Assembly (NCBI RefSeq): GCF_035784015.1 | Contig: NZ_JALKOW010000004.1 | Strand: one strand, 5' to 3' | DNA from: Comamonas sp009360615 | GTDB lineage: Bacteria; Pseudomonadota; Gammaproteobacteria; Burkholderiales; Burkholderiaceae_C | DNA: 64,000 bases | Shown: in pieces, positions 49,449 through 57,571 of the stretch | Layout: each line of letters starts with the position of its first letter | How positions within the stretch are numbered: the stretch's first letter is position 1 | Translations under genes and position numbers: made by a program | The notes under the pieces: model-generated | What the model was told of the DNA's origin: nothing | The model's database searches: none | The model's input: the letters and a program-made list of their open reading frames with translations, nothing else

Positions 49449-50786
49449 ATGTCCACTACCCCGACCATCACCGCCATCGAAGTCATTCCCGTCGCCGGCC
49501 GCGACGGCATGCTCATGAACCTCAGCGGCGCGCATGCGCCCTACTTCACCCGCAACGTCGTGCTGGTGCACGACAGCGCGGGCCGTACGGGGGTGGGCGA
49601 GGTACCGGGCGGCGAAGGCATCCGCCAGGCCCTGGAGGACAGCCGGCAGGTGCTGATCGGCCGCTCTATCGGCCAGCACCTGCAGCTGCTGCAAGAGGTG
49701 CAGAAATCCCTGGAAGGCCGCGACACCGGTGGCCGTGGCCTGCAGACGTTCGATCTGCGCATCGGCGTGCACGCTGTGACCGCCATCGAATCCGCCCTGC
49801 TGGACCTGCTGGGCCAGCACCTGGGCGTACCCGTGGCCGCACTGTTGGGCGAAGGCCAGCAGCGCGAGCGCGTGGAAATGCTGGGCTACCTGTTCTTTGT
49901 GGGCCCCAGCGACAAGACCGGCCTGGACTACGTCAAGCCCGGCGAAGACAAGCTGGGCACGGACGACTGGAGCCAGGTGCGCCATATGACGGCCATGACG
50001 CCCGAGACCATCGTGCGCCAGGCCGAAGCCGCCTACGCACGCTACGGCTTCAACGACTTCAAGCTCAAGGGCGGCGTGCTGGCCGGCGAGCAGGAAGTCG
50101 AAGCCGTGACGGCTCTGGCGAAACGCTTCCCCGAGGCCCGCGTCACCCTGGACCCCAACGGCGGCTGGCTGCTCAAGGACGCCATCCGCCTGATGCGCGA
50201 CATGCGCGGCGTGCTGGCCTATGCCGAAGACCCCTGCGGCGCCGAAGGCGGTTTCTCGGGCCGTGAAGTCATGGCCGAATTCCGCCGCGCCACCGGCCTG
50301 CCCACGGCCACCAATATGGTCGCCACGGACTGGCGCCAGATGGTGCACGCCCTGTCGCTGCAGTCCGTGGACATCCCTCTGGCCGACCCCCATTTCTGGA
50401 CCATGGCCGGCTCGGTGCGCGTGGGCCAGACCTGCCGCGACTGGGGTCTGACCTGGGGTTCGCACTCCAACAACCATTTCGACATCTCGCTGGCCATGTT
50501 CACCCACGTGGCCGCCGCCGTGCCCGGCAAGGTCACGGCCATCGACACGCACTGGATCTGGCAGGACGGCCAGTACCTCACGCAGAACCCGCTGCAGATC
50601 AGGGGCGGCTTTGTGGAAGTGCCCAAGACCCCCGGGCTGGGCGTGACCGTGGACCGCGAAGCCCTCAAGCGCGCCAACGCCCTGTACCTGGAACACGGCC
50701 TGGGCGCGCGCGACGACGCCATCGCCATGCAGCACCTGATCCCGGGCTGGACGTTCGACAACAAGCGGCCTTGCATGGTGAGGTGA
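49449..50786 (+). CDS. gudD: D-glucarate dehydratase GudD
   Basis: Enolase-superfamily dehydratase forming 5-dehydro-4-deoxyglucarate from D-glucarate (and L-idarate). The 445 residues have the full active site by count: K205-L-K207 (DFKLKGG), D235 (TLDPNGGW), E260 (AEDPCG), N289 (TATNMVATDW), D313 and H339 (GSHSNNH). These positions agree with those I recall for E. coli GlucD. N-terminus ITAIEVIPVAGRDGMLMNLSG and C-terminus PGWTFDNKRPCMVR are also diagnostic. ATG 49449 is 37 nt after the hydroxyacid dehydrogenase stop. Confidence 0.97.
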   Translation: MSTTPTITAIEVIPVAGRDGMLMNLSGAHAPYFTRNVVLVHDSAGRTGVGEVPGGEGIRQALEDSRQVLIGRSIGQHLQLLQEVQKSLEGRDTGGRGLQTFDLRIGVHAVTAIESALLDLLGQHLGVPVAALLGEGQQRERVEMLGYLFFVGPSDKTGLDYVKPGEDKLGTDDWSQVRHMTAMTPETIVRQAEAAYARYGFNDFKLKGGVLAGEQEVEAVTALAKRFPEARVTLDPNGGWLLKDAIRLMRDMRGVLAYAEDPCGAEGGFSGREVMAEFRRATGLPTATNMVATDWRQMVHALSLQSVDIPLADPHFWTMAGSVRVGQTCRDWGLTWGSHSNNHFDISLAMFTHVAAAVPGKVTAIDTHWIWQDGQYLTQNPLQIRGGFVEVPKTPGLGVTVDREALKRANALYLEHGLGARDDAIAMQHLIPGWTFDNKRPCMVR

Positions 50787-50787
50787 T

Positions 50788-50892
50788 GCCTCCCCCTGAG
50801 GCGCTGCGCGCCTTCCCCCCAGGGGGACGACGCCATCGCTGCGGGGCGGCCCTTGCTCGGCATCTCTGGCCTGGGCCGCGCCCTGATTTGCA
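50788..50892 (+). repeat. Intergenic GC-rich repeat, family B, copy 4
   Basis: Starts GCCTCCCCCTGAGGCGCTGC right after the gudD stop, then GCGCCTTCCCCCCAGGGGGAC, GACGCC, GGGGCGGCCCTTGCTCGGC and TGGGCCGCGCC. Hairpins: GGCGC/GCGCC and CCCCC/GGGGG. Confidence 0.75.
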
Positions 50893-50934
50893 CGACGCTT
50901 GCTTCGCGTTCCTCTTTTTCTTACGGAGAACTCC

Positions 50935-52383
50935 ATGTCCCGCTACGACAACCTCATCAACGGCCAGTGGACGGCTGCTGACAGCTACTCCCCCAACACC
51001 AACCCCAGCGACCTGTCCGATGTGATCGGCGAGTACGCCCAGGGCGGTGCAGCCGACGTGCAGGCCGCCGTGGCCGCTGCCACCGCCGCCTTCCCGTCCT
51101 GGTCCACCTCGGGCATCCAGGCGCGCTCCGACGCCCTGGACAAGATCGGCACGGAGATCCTGGCGCGCAAGGCGGAGCTGGGCGAGCTGCTGGCCCGCGA
51201 AGAAGGCAAGACCCTGCCCGAAGCCATGGGCGAAGTCGGCCGCGCCGGACAGATCTTCAAGTTCTTTGCCGGCGAATGCCTGCGTCTGACGGGCGAGACC
51301 GTGCCTTCGGTGCGCCCCGGCATAGCCGTGGAGATCACGCGCGAACCCATTGGCGTGGTCGGGCTGATCACGCCCTGGAACTTCCCCATCGCCATCCCGG
51401 CCTGGAAGATCGCCCCGGCCCTGGCCTTCGGCAACTGCGTGGTGCTGAAACCCGCCGACCTGGTGCCCGGCAGCGCCTGGGCCCTGGCCGACATCATCCA
51501 CCGCAGCGGCATTCCCGCCGGCGTCTTCAACCTGGTCATGGGCCCGGGCCGGGTGATCGGCGAGGCCCTGGTCAACCACGCCGACGTGGCGGCGATCAGC
51601 TTCACGGGCTCGACCGGCGTGGGCCGCGGCATTGCCGAAGCCTGCGTCAAAAGCGGCAAGAAGGTGCAGCTGGAAATGGGCGGCAAGAACCCCCAGATCG
51701 TGCTGGACGATGCCGACCTGAACCAGGCCGTGGAACTGTCGGCCCAAAGCGGCTTCTACTCCACGGGCCAGCGCTGCACGGCCTCCAGCCGCCTCATCGT
51801 CACCGACAAGATCTACCCCGCCTTCATCGAGGCCCTGCAGGCGCGCATGGCCCAAATCAAGGTCGGTGACGCACGTGCCGCCGGCACCGACATGGGCCCC
51901 GTGGTCAGCCAGGCCCAGCTGGAGCAGGACCTGGGCTACGTGGAAATCGCCAAGGCCGAAGGCGCGCGCCTGGCCGCTGGCGGAGGCCGCGTAGCCTGCC
52001 ACACGGGCAGCGGCAAGGACGGCTTTTACATGGCGCCCACGCTGTTTGTGGACACCGAAGCCGGCATGCGCATCAACCGCGAAGAAGTCTTCGGCCCCGT
52101 GGCCAGCGTGATCCGCGTCAAGGACTACGAAGAAGCCCTGGCCCTGTCCAACGACACGCCGTTCGGCCTGTCGGCCGGCATCGCCACCACCAGCCTCAAG
52201 TACGCCACGCACTTCAAGCGCCACAGCCAGGCCGGCATGGTCATGGTCAACCTGCCGACGGCGGGTGTGGACTACCACGTGCCGTTTGGCGGTCGCAAGG
52301 GCAGCAGCTACGGACCGCGCGAGCAGGGCCGCTATGCCCAGGAGTTCTACACCACGGTGAAGACGGCCTATACGCTGGCGTGA
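50935..52383 (+). CDS. 2-oxoglutarate semialdehyde dehydrogenase (aldehyde dehydrogenase family)
   Basis: NAD(P)-dependent aldehyde dehydrogenase of 482 residues. It oxidises 2,5-dioxopentanoate to 2-oxoglutarate, the last step of the hexarate path. Family marks: GLITPWNFPIAIPAWKIAPAL near residue 140, the catalytic Glu in LEMGGKNPQIV near residue 245, and the nucleophilic Cys in GQRCTASSR near residue 279. C-terminal: PFGGRKGSSYGPREQG. ATG 50935 follows CGGAGAACTCC. The substrate assignment rests on the operon context (kdgD, gudD); by sequence it is a generic ALDH of the succinate/2-oxoglutarate semialdehyde group. Confidence 0.92.
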   Translation: MSRYDNLINGQWTAADSYSPNTNPSDLSDVIGEYAQGGAADVQAAVAAATAAFPSWSTSGIQARSDALDKIGTEILARKAELGELLAREEGKTLPEAMGEVGRAGQIFKFFAGECLRLTGETVPSVRPGIAVEITREPIGVVGLITPWNFPIAIPAWKIAPALAFGNCVVLKPADLVPGSAWALADIIHRSGIPAGVFNLVMGPGRVIGEALVNHADVAAISFTGSTGVGRGIAEACVKSGKKVQLEMGGKNPQIVLDDADLNQAVELSAQSGFYSTGQRCTASSRLIVTDKIYPAFIEALQARMAQIKVGDARAAGTDMGPVVSQAQLEQDLGYVEIAKAEGARLAAGGGRVACHTGSGKDGFYMAPTLFVDTEAGMRINREEVFGPVASVIRVKDYEEALALSNDTPFGLSAGIATTSLKYATHFKRHSQAGMVMVNLPTAGVDYHVPFGGRKGSSYGPREQGRYAQEFYTTVKTAYTLA

Positions 52384-52389
52384 TGCTTG

Positions 52390-52425
52390 GGACTGCTCGA
52401 GCCCGCAGCAGGGCTTGAGCAGTCC
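52390..52425 (+). terminator. Hairpin after the hexarate operon
   Basis: GGACTGCTC-G-AGCCC pairs with GGGCT-T-GAGCAGTCC around a 6-nt loop, a 14-bp stem with one mismatch, 6 nt past the dehydrogenase stop. No T-run follows, so termination strength is uncertain. Confidence 0.6.
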
Positions 52426-52517
52426 ACGTTTCAGAAGAAGAGCGAGCCCGCCCCGGTCGCGTCGGCCCTGTAGCGAAAGCTGCTACGCTGCGGCCCAGTT
52501 TTTCGCTCTTCTCTTCC

Positions 52518-53399
52518 ATGGATTCGCTCACCCCTTTGCGCGCCTTCAGGCGCATTGTCGAACTGGGCAGCATCGCCAGGGCAGCCGATGCACTCGATCT
52601 TTCCTCGGCGGCCCTCAGCAAGCAGTTGCGCGCGCTGGAGGCACAGCTGGGTGCGGTGCTGATCCAGCGCACCACGCGCCGCATGAGCCTGACCGATACC
52701 GGCCGGGCCTACTACGCCGAATGCTGTCGGCTGCTCGATGGCTTTGACATGCTGGAGCAGTCGGTGCGGGCCCAGTCCCAGCTGGTGACCGGGCGGCTGC
52801 GCGTGAACGCGCCGCTGTCGTTTGCGCTGAGCACGCTGGCGCCGCTGCTGGCGCGCTTCATGCAGCGCCACCCGCTGTTGCAGATCGACCTGTCCATGGA
52901 AGACCGGCTGGTGGACGCCGTGGGCCAGGGATTCGATGTCTCCATACGCCTGAGCGCCGAACTGGCGGATTCATCACTGATTGCGCGTCGTCTGGCCTCG
53001 CTGTCGCAAATGTTGTGCGCGTCGCCGGCCTACCTGCAGCAACACGGCCGCCCGGCCAGCGTGGCAGCGCTGCGCGACCATGCGCTGCTGAATTACAGCC
53101 TGGCTCAGGCCGATGACGGCCTGCAGGCATCGGGTGACGCACGCGCCAGCGTCAACAACAGCCTGATGTTGCGGCAGCTGCTGGTGGCCGGCCTCGGCAT
53201 CGGTGCACTGCCGTCCTTTCTGGCCCGGCCCGCCATCGCTCAGGGCCAGCTGGAGGCATTGAGCCTGCAAGACTGGGCAGAGCCGCCACGCCATGTCTAT
53301 GTGGTCTACCCGACGCAACGCCACCTGCTGCCCAAGGTGCGCGCCTTTGTGGACTTTCTCGCAGAAGAGCTGCCTGCGGCCATGGGCGGCGATTCTTGA
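52518..53399 (+). CDS. LysR-family transcriptional regulator
   Basis: LTTR of 293 residues. DNA-binding part: MDSLTPLRAFRRIVELGSIARAADALDLSSAALSKQLRALEAQLG. Effector domain: GRLRVNAPLSFALSTLAPLLARFMQRHPLLQIDLSM, with LGIGALPSFLARP near the end. It is of the type that sits beside oxidoreductase genes (CrgA/DmlR-like). It is on the same strand as the following DsbA-like gene rather than divergent, separated by a hairpin. Target unknown. Confidence 0.9.
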   Translation: MDSLTPLRAFRRIVELGSIARAADALDLSSAALSKQLRALEAQLGAVLIQRTTRRMSLTDTGRAYYAECCRLLDGFDMLEQSVRAQSQLVTGRLRVNAPLSFALSTLAPLLARFMQRHPLLQIDLSMEDRLVDAVGQGFDVSIRLSAELADSSLIARRLASLSQMLCASPAYLQQHGRPASVAALRDHALLNYSLAQADDGLQASGDARASVNNSLMLRQLLVAGLGIGALPSFLARPAIAQGQLEALSLQDWAEPPRHVYVVYPTQRHLLPKVRAFVDFLAEELPAAMGGDS

Positions 53400-53421
53400 C
53401 GCCGGATTAAGAGTCTCTCAA

Positions 53422-53453
53422 GCGCAGGCCTCTTACTCCTGCGAGGCCTGCGC
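53422..53453. terminator. Strong hairpin between lysR and the DsbA-like gene
   Basis: GCGCAGGCCTC pairs perfectly with GAGGCCTGCGC around a 10-nt loop. No T-run on either side. Probably ends the lysR transcript. Confidence 0.5.
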
Positions 53454-53491
53454 CCTACGCTTGCTGTCCATCAGCCATGAAGGACACAAGC

Positions 53492-54202
53492 ATGACGCAA
53501 TGCCATGATTTTTCCTGCGCTCTGCCCGCGCAGGTCGCAGCCCACCCAGCCCCTGACCCGGTCCTGTCCGCGGCAGCGCAGGCTGCTCCCGTCATCGATT
53601 TCTTCCACGACGTGGTTTGCGGCTGGTGCTATGTGATGTCGCCGCGCCTGCGCCAGGTGACCCGCGAACTGGGCCTGCGCGTACGTCAGCGCAGCTTTGT
53701 GCTGCAAGCTTCCCGCGCCGAAATGGTGGCCAGGTTTGGCTCCATGGAGCAGGCCAAGCAAACCATTCTCGGGCACTGGGAGGCCTGCGCGCAGCATGAC
53801 GACACCCAGCGCATCGACATCGAAGGCATGCGCCGCGAAAGCTTCGAGTACCCCAGCGGCCTGGCCGGCGCACTGGCCTGCCAGGCCGCTCAGATGCTAG
53901 AGGGCGACGAGGCTCACTGGAATCTGTTCGATGCCATACAGCACGCCCATATGAGCGCCCATCGCAACATAGGCGACGCCGAGGTGCTGCTGGACATCGC
54001 CACGCACACCGGCTTCGAGCGAAATGCTTTTGCACGCTGCATGGAAAGTGCCGAGGCCTTGAACATGGTTCACCAGGACCTCGCACTGGCCCGGCACCTG
54101 GGCCTGCGCAGCATTCCCAGCGTCATCGCTCCGGGTCTGCCCATGCTGCAGACCCTGCCCCTGGACCTGCTGCGCGAGCGGCTGCGCGCCCTGGTGGGCT
54201 AA
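53492..54202 (+). CDS. DsbA-family (FrnE/HCCA isomerase-like) thioredoxin-fold protein
   Basis: Thioredoxin-fold protein of 236 residues with a CxxC active site at C43-G-W-C46 (FHDVVCGWCYVMSPRLRQV). A helical insertion follows, as in FrnE and 2-hydroxychromene-2-carboxylate isomerases. The later cis-Pro region reads LRSIPSVIAPGLP near residue 213. No signal peptide is present, so it acts in the cytoplasm. ATG 53492 has AAGGA seven bases upstream; ATG 53477 is less likely. The N-terminal 30 residues are low in structure and Ala/Pro-rich. Its partner or substrate is unknown. Confidence 0.82.
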   Translation: MTQCHDFSCALPAQVAAHPAPDPVLSAAAQAAPVIDFFHDVVCGWCYVMSPRLRQVTRELGLRVRQRSFVLQASRAEMVARFGSMEQAKQTILGHWEACAQHDDTQRIDIEGMRRESFEYPSGLAGALACQAAQMLEGDEAHWNLFDAIQHAHMSAHRNIGDAEVLLDIATHTGFERNAFARCMESAEALNMVHQDLALARHLGLRSIPSVIAPGLPMLQTLPLDLLRERLRALVG

Positions 54203-54262
54203 GCCATTTCCTCTCACCTTCTCACTCGCGCCGCAAGGTGCACCGCTTCCTAGGAAACACTC

Positions 54263-55291
54263 ATGAACTTTGCTTTCCGCGCCCGTGTCCGGCGCTTGCC
54301 CTCCCTGTTGCTTGCGATGGCAGCAGCGTTTTCCGGCCTGGCTCATGCCCACGGCGGCCACACGCTCCCGGTCGGTGCCGGCCAGGATGTAGGCACCAGC
54401 CCCTGGGGTCCGGGCGACGAGATCGGCCGTCTGAATTTGATCACGCCTGCCTCGCGTGCTGCCATCCTGCAGCGCATCACAGGCGGCCAGGTCTATGACC
54501 TCGCCACCGAGTACTACGTGGGCATGCCGAGCTGGCAGGACGCCGGCGATCCGCACTACCAGTTCTGGATGACGCACACGCCACGCGGCACCGTGGTGGA
54601 CGACCCCATGAACGTGGGTAAGAGCATGAATGCCACGCGCAGCTACACGGGCACGGCTTTCTCCATGTACAGCCATACGGGCACGCACATCGACGCACTC
54701 AACCACTTCGGCATACGCGGCAGGATCTGGAACGGCTTCAGTGCCGACGAGCATCTGGGCGACCGCGGCTGGCAGCGCACGGGCATAGAGAAATTTCCGC
54801 CCCTGGTGGCGCGCGGTGTGCTGATTGACGTGGCTGCGGCCAAGGGCCTGGACATGCTGCCCGACCAGTATCGGATCACGCGCCAGGACCTCAAGGAGGC
54901 GCTGGCCCGCCAGAGCGTGACGCTGCAAAAGGGCGATATCGTGCTGATTCGCACGGGCCGCATGAAGCTCTACGAGCACCCCCAGGCTTATATGGCCAAG
55001 CCGCCAGGGCTGGGCCTGGATGCGGCCCGCTTTCTGGCCGAGGATGCGGGTGCCATGATCATCGGCGCCGACAATCTGAGCCTGGAGACCTTCCCCTCCG
55101 AGGTGGACGACGACTATGTGCCGCTGCACAGCTATCTGCTGGCCCAGCAAGGCATACCCATCATGGAGCTGGTGGCCCTGGACGCACTCTCGCGCGACAG
55201 GGTCTATGAGTTCGCCTTCATCGGAGGGCCGCTCAAGATCCGCGGCGGCGACGCCGCGCCGCTGCGCCCCATCGCCATTCCGGTACGCTGA
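54263..55291 (+). CDS. Secreted cyclase-family (kynurenine formamidase-like) metal hydrolase
   Basis: Cyclase-family protein (PF04199 type) of 342 residues with a signal peptide (LPSLLLAMAAAFSGLAHAHGG). The metal motif is MYSHTGTHIDALNHFG near residue 133, corresponding to HxGTHxDxPxHF of formamidases, with Ala in place of the Pro. The C-terminal half contains GADNLSLETFPSE and VPLHSYLLAQQGIPIMELVALD, typical of this family. It should act in the periplasm on an amide, lactone or ester. It follows the DsbA-like gene by 60 nt. Substrate unknown. Confidence 0.85.
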   Translation: MNFAFRARVRRLPSLLLAMAAAFSGLAHAHGGHTLPVGAGQDVGTSPWGPGDEIGRLNLITPASRAAILQRITGGQVYDLATEYYVGMPSWQDAGDPHYQFWMTHTPRGTVVDDPMNVGKSMNATRSYTGTAFSMYSHTGTHIDALNHFGIRGRIWNGFSADEHLGDRGWQRTGIEKFPPLVARGVLIDVAAAKGLDMLPDQYRITRQDLKEALARQSVTLQKGDIVLIRTGRMKLYEHPQAYMAKPPGLGLDAARFLAEDAGAMIIGADNLSLETFPSEVDDDYVPLHSYLLAQQGIPIMELVALDALSRDRVYEFAFIGGPLKIRGGDAAPLRPIAIPVR

Positions 55292-55327
55292 GAGCGGCGC
55301 TTGCCGGAGTCAGTCCCCGAGCGCCGC

Positions 55328-56023
55328 TCAGAAAAACAATGTGCGCACCCAGGGGGCGGCCAGCACGTTGACGGCACCGGCAATCATCATCACCAGCGAT
55401 GCCATCACGGCCTGCACTTCGCCGGCCTGGCGCGCGCGGGCCACGCCGCTGCCATGGGCGGCGCCGCCCCAGCTGGCGCCCGTGGCCAGCTTGCTGCGGA
55501 TGCGGGGCAGCACACGCAGCACGGTCTCGCCCAGCAGCATGGCGCTGACACCGGTCAGCAGCACGAACAGGGCTGCCAGATCGGTGGGACCGCCCAGCAC
55601 TTTCTCGGCCTCGATCGCAAACGGTGTCGTGATGCTGCGCACGGCCAGGCCTTTTTGCAGCGCCTCGGACAGGCCGAACATATCGGCAAACGCAACGGTG
55701 GTGGAGATGGACACCAGGCTGGCCACGACCACGCCGGTGGCAATCGACATCCAGTGCTTGCGCAGCAGCTTGCGGTTCTCGTACAGCGGCAGTGCAAATG
55801 CCACCGTGGTGGGGCCGAGCAGCCAGACCAGCCAGTGGGTCTGGGCAATGTACTGCGGGTAGCTGACATGGGTCAGCAGCGACAGGCCGATCAGCACCAC
55901 GGGCGTGGCGACGATGGGCATCAGCAGCGGGTGGGGGTGCTTGCGGTACAGGCGTTTGTTGACCCAGTAACAGGCCACGGTGGTCAGCAGCGAGAGCAGA
56001 CCGATGACTTCATTCGACAGCAT
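55328..56023 (-). CDS. lrgB: LrgB/CidB-family membrane protein
   Basis: Membrane protein of 231 residues with about six helices. Conserved parts: TVAFALPLYENRKLLRKHW near residue 73, and GLSEALQKGLAVRSITTPFAIEAEKVLGG near residue 119. The family is linked to control of murein hydrolases and to metabolite (pyruvate/glycolate-type) export in other bacteria. It is the second gene after lrgA, with 3 nt between. Confidence 0.9.
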   Translation of the reverse strand: MLSNEVIGLLSLLTTVACYWVNKRLYRKHPHPLLMPIVATPVVLIGLSLLTHVSYPQYIAQTHWLVWLLGPTTVAFALPLYENRKLLRKHWMSIATGVVVASLVSISTTVAFADMFGLSEALQKGLAVRSITTPFAIEAEKVLGGPTDLAALFVLLTGVSAMLLGETVLRVLPRIRSKLATGASWGGAAHGSGVARARQAGEVQAVMASLVMMIAGAVNVLAAPWVRTLFF

Positions 56024-56026
56024 GGC

Positions 56027-56494
56027 TTACTCCTTGCCGGCTTCGCGGCCGGACCGGCGCCTTGCCAGCCACAGCTCGAAGCGGTAGACGCGATCGACCG
56101 CCAGTGCGGTCACTCCCATCACACAGGCCGTGCTGGCCACGATGACGGCCAGGATGCGCAGGCCTTGATGGCGGATCAGATCGGGGTATTCGGTGACCAC
56201 CAGCATGGCGGGCACAAAGAACAGCAGCATCTCGGCCAGCAGCCAGTTGGTGCCGCTTTGCAGCCAGCGCGCCTTGACCAGGCCCGAGAACAGCCCCACC
56301 GCAAGCAGGCCGAAACCGATCAGGCCAGCCGGCATGCTCCAGCCGAAATGCTGGCGCAGCACATCCATGGCAATCCAGATCGCACTGAGCAGGCACACTT
56401 GCAGCGCGGCCTGGAGCAATGGCCAGAGCGTCTGGGCAAAGGAATGGCTGCCGCCCTGGACGCGAGGGGAGGCAGCTTCCGGAATCTGTGACAT
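56027..56494 (-). CDS. lrgA: LrgA/CidA-family holin-like protein
   Basis: Small membrane protein of 155 residues with four helices: QAALQVCLLSAIWIAMDVLR, AGLIGFGLLAVGLFSGLV, LLAEMLLFFVPAMLVVTEY and ILAVIVASTACVMGVTALAV. FFVPA and GLIGF segments fit CidA/LrgA. The N-terminal 30 residues (ATG 56494) are soluble. An upstream ATG at 56554 would nearly touch the divergent lysR start, so 56494 is favoured. Works with LrgB as a pair. Confidence 0.88.
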   Translation of the reverse strand: MSQIPEAASPRVQGGSHSFAQTLWPLLQAALQVCLLSAIWIAMDVLRQHFGWSMPAGLIGFGLLAVGLFSGLVKARWLQSGTNWLLAEMLLFFVPAMLVVTEYPDLIRHQGLRILAVIVASTACVMGVTALAVDRVYRFELWLARRRSGREAGKE

Positions 56495-56528
56495 GGGTGA
56501 AATTCTAGGGTTTTTACTTATATTCTTA

Positions 56529-56547
56529 AAATGACTTATTCTCATTT
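56529..56547. promoter_or_regulatory. Inverted repeat between lrgA and lysR
   Basis: AAATGA-N7-TCATTT, a 19-bp dyad with the T-N11-A feature of LTTR sites, in the 77-bp gap between lrgA (56494) and lysR (56572). A tandem ACTTAT is also present. Confidence 0.45.
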
Positions 56548-56571
56548 TTTCCATGCGAAAAAGGAATTGTC

Positions 56572-57486
56572 ATGGACCTGCGTGCCCTGCGCTATTTCAT
56601 CGAGGTCGTGCGCCAGAACGGCTTTACCCGCGCGGCCGAAGCCCTGCATGTGACCCAGCCCACCATCAGCAAGATGGTCAAGGCGCTGGAAGATGAATTC
56701 GGCGGCCGCCTGCTGTTGCGCGAAGGCCGGGGCGTGCAGCTCACCGATGCCGGGCAGGTGGTCTACGACCGTGGGATGGAAATTCTCGAGCAGGCCCAGT
56801 TGCTGCGGCGGCAGGTGGCAGAGGTGGACCACATCACGCGCGGCGAGCTGTCCCTGGGCATCATGCCCACCACGGGCCACTACATGGCGCCGGTGATCGC
56901 GCTGTTCCAGCAGCGCTATCCGGGGGTGAATCTGCAGGTCAACGAGCAGGGGGCGCGCGCCCAGTACCAGCTGATCCAGGAAGGCAGGCTGGACATGGCG
57001 CTGGGCCTGTTCGCGGCCCCCGATCCGGCGCTGGAGCGCTACACGGTGGCGCGGCAGAAGACGCGCGTGGTGCTGCCTGCCCAGCAGGTGGCTGACCCCG
57101 GCCAGCCCATGCGCTGGAGCGATCTGCGTGATCTGCCGTTTGTGCTCTATACCTCGGACTTTGCACTGCACGAGCATGTGCTGCAGCAATGCGAGGCGGC
57201 GGGCTTCACGCCCCAGGTCAAGCTGCAGACGCGCTACTGGGACTTCATCGGCCATCTGGTCGCGGCCCAGGTGGGCGTGGCCGTGATGTTCGAGCATGTC
57301 ATCGCGCGCTACGACCCGCAGCGCGTGGCCAGCCGACCCTTGGTGGAGCCCGAGATCCCCTGGGATGTGGCGCTGATGTGGCGGCCCGGCTATCTGTCGC
57401 GCGCGGCCCGGGCCTGGCTGGACTGCGTGCGTGAGGTGTATCCGCAGCCGCTGCTGGGGGCGGCTTTTCCGGATTTTCAAAACTGA
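56572..57486 (+). CDS. LysR-family regulator, likely of lrgAB
   Basis: LTTR of 304 residues. DNA-binding domain: MDLRALRYFIEVVRQNGFTRAAEALHVTQPTISKMVKALEDEFG. Effector domain: GELSLGIMPTTGHYMAPVIALFQQRYPGVNLQVNEQGA. Divergent from lrgAB, the arrangement also used by CidR/LrgR-type regulators, so control of lrgAB is probable. It is followed by a family A repeat. Confidence 0.9.
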   Translation: MDLRALRYFIEVVRQNGFTRAAEALHVTQPTISKMVKALEDEFGGRLLLREGRGVQLTDAGQVVYDRGMEILEQAQLLRRQVAEVDHITRGELSLGIMPTTGHYMAPVIALFQQRYPGVNLQVNEQGARAQYQLIQEGRLDMALGLFAAPDPALERYTVARQKTRVVLPAQQVADPGQPMRWSDLRDLPFVLYTSDFALHEHVLQQCEAAGFTPQVKLQTRYWDFIGHLVAAQVGVAVMFEHVIARYDPQRVASRPLVEPEIPWDVALMWRPGYLSRAARAWLDCVREVYPQPLLGAAFPDFQN

Positions 57487-57535
57487 TAGCTGTATTCGTA
57501 TGTCCAGTAAGCGATACAAGGCTTTTTGATGCTTG
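57484..57535. repeat. Short intergenic repeat, family A
   Basis: TGATAGCTGTATTCGTATG, then CCAGTAAGCGATACAAGGCTTTTTGATG. Overlaps the lysR stop codon and fills the gap to rluE. Same block order as the copy at 22920. Confidence 0.5.
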
Positions 57536-57571
57536 ATGTCAGTCCTGGCCTTTGTTGCTAAGCTCGCAGCC

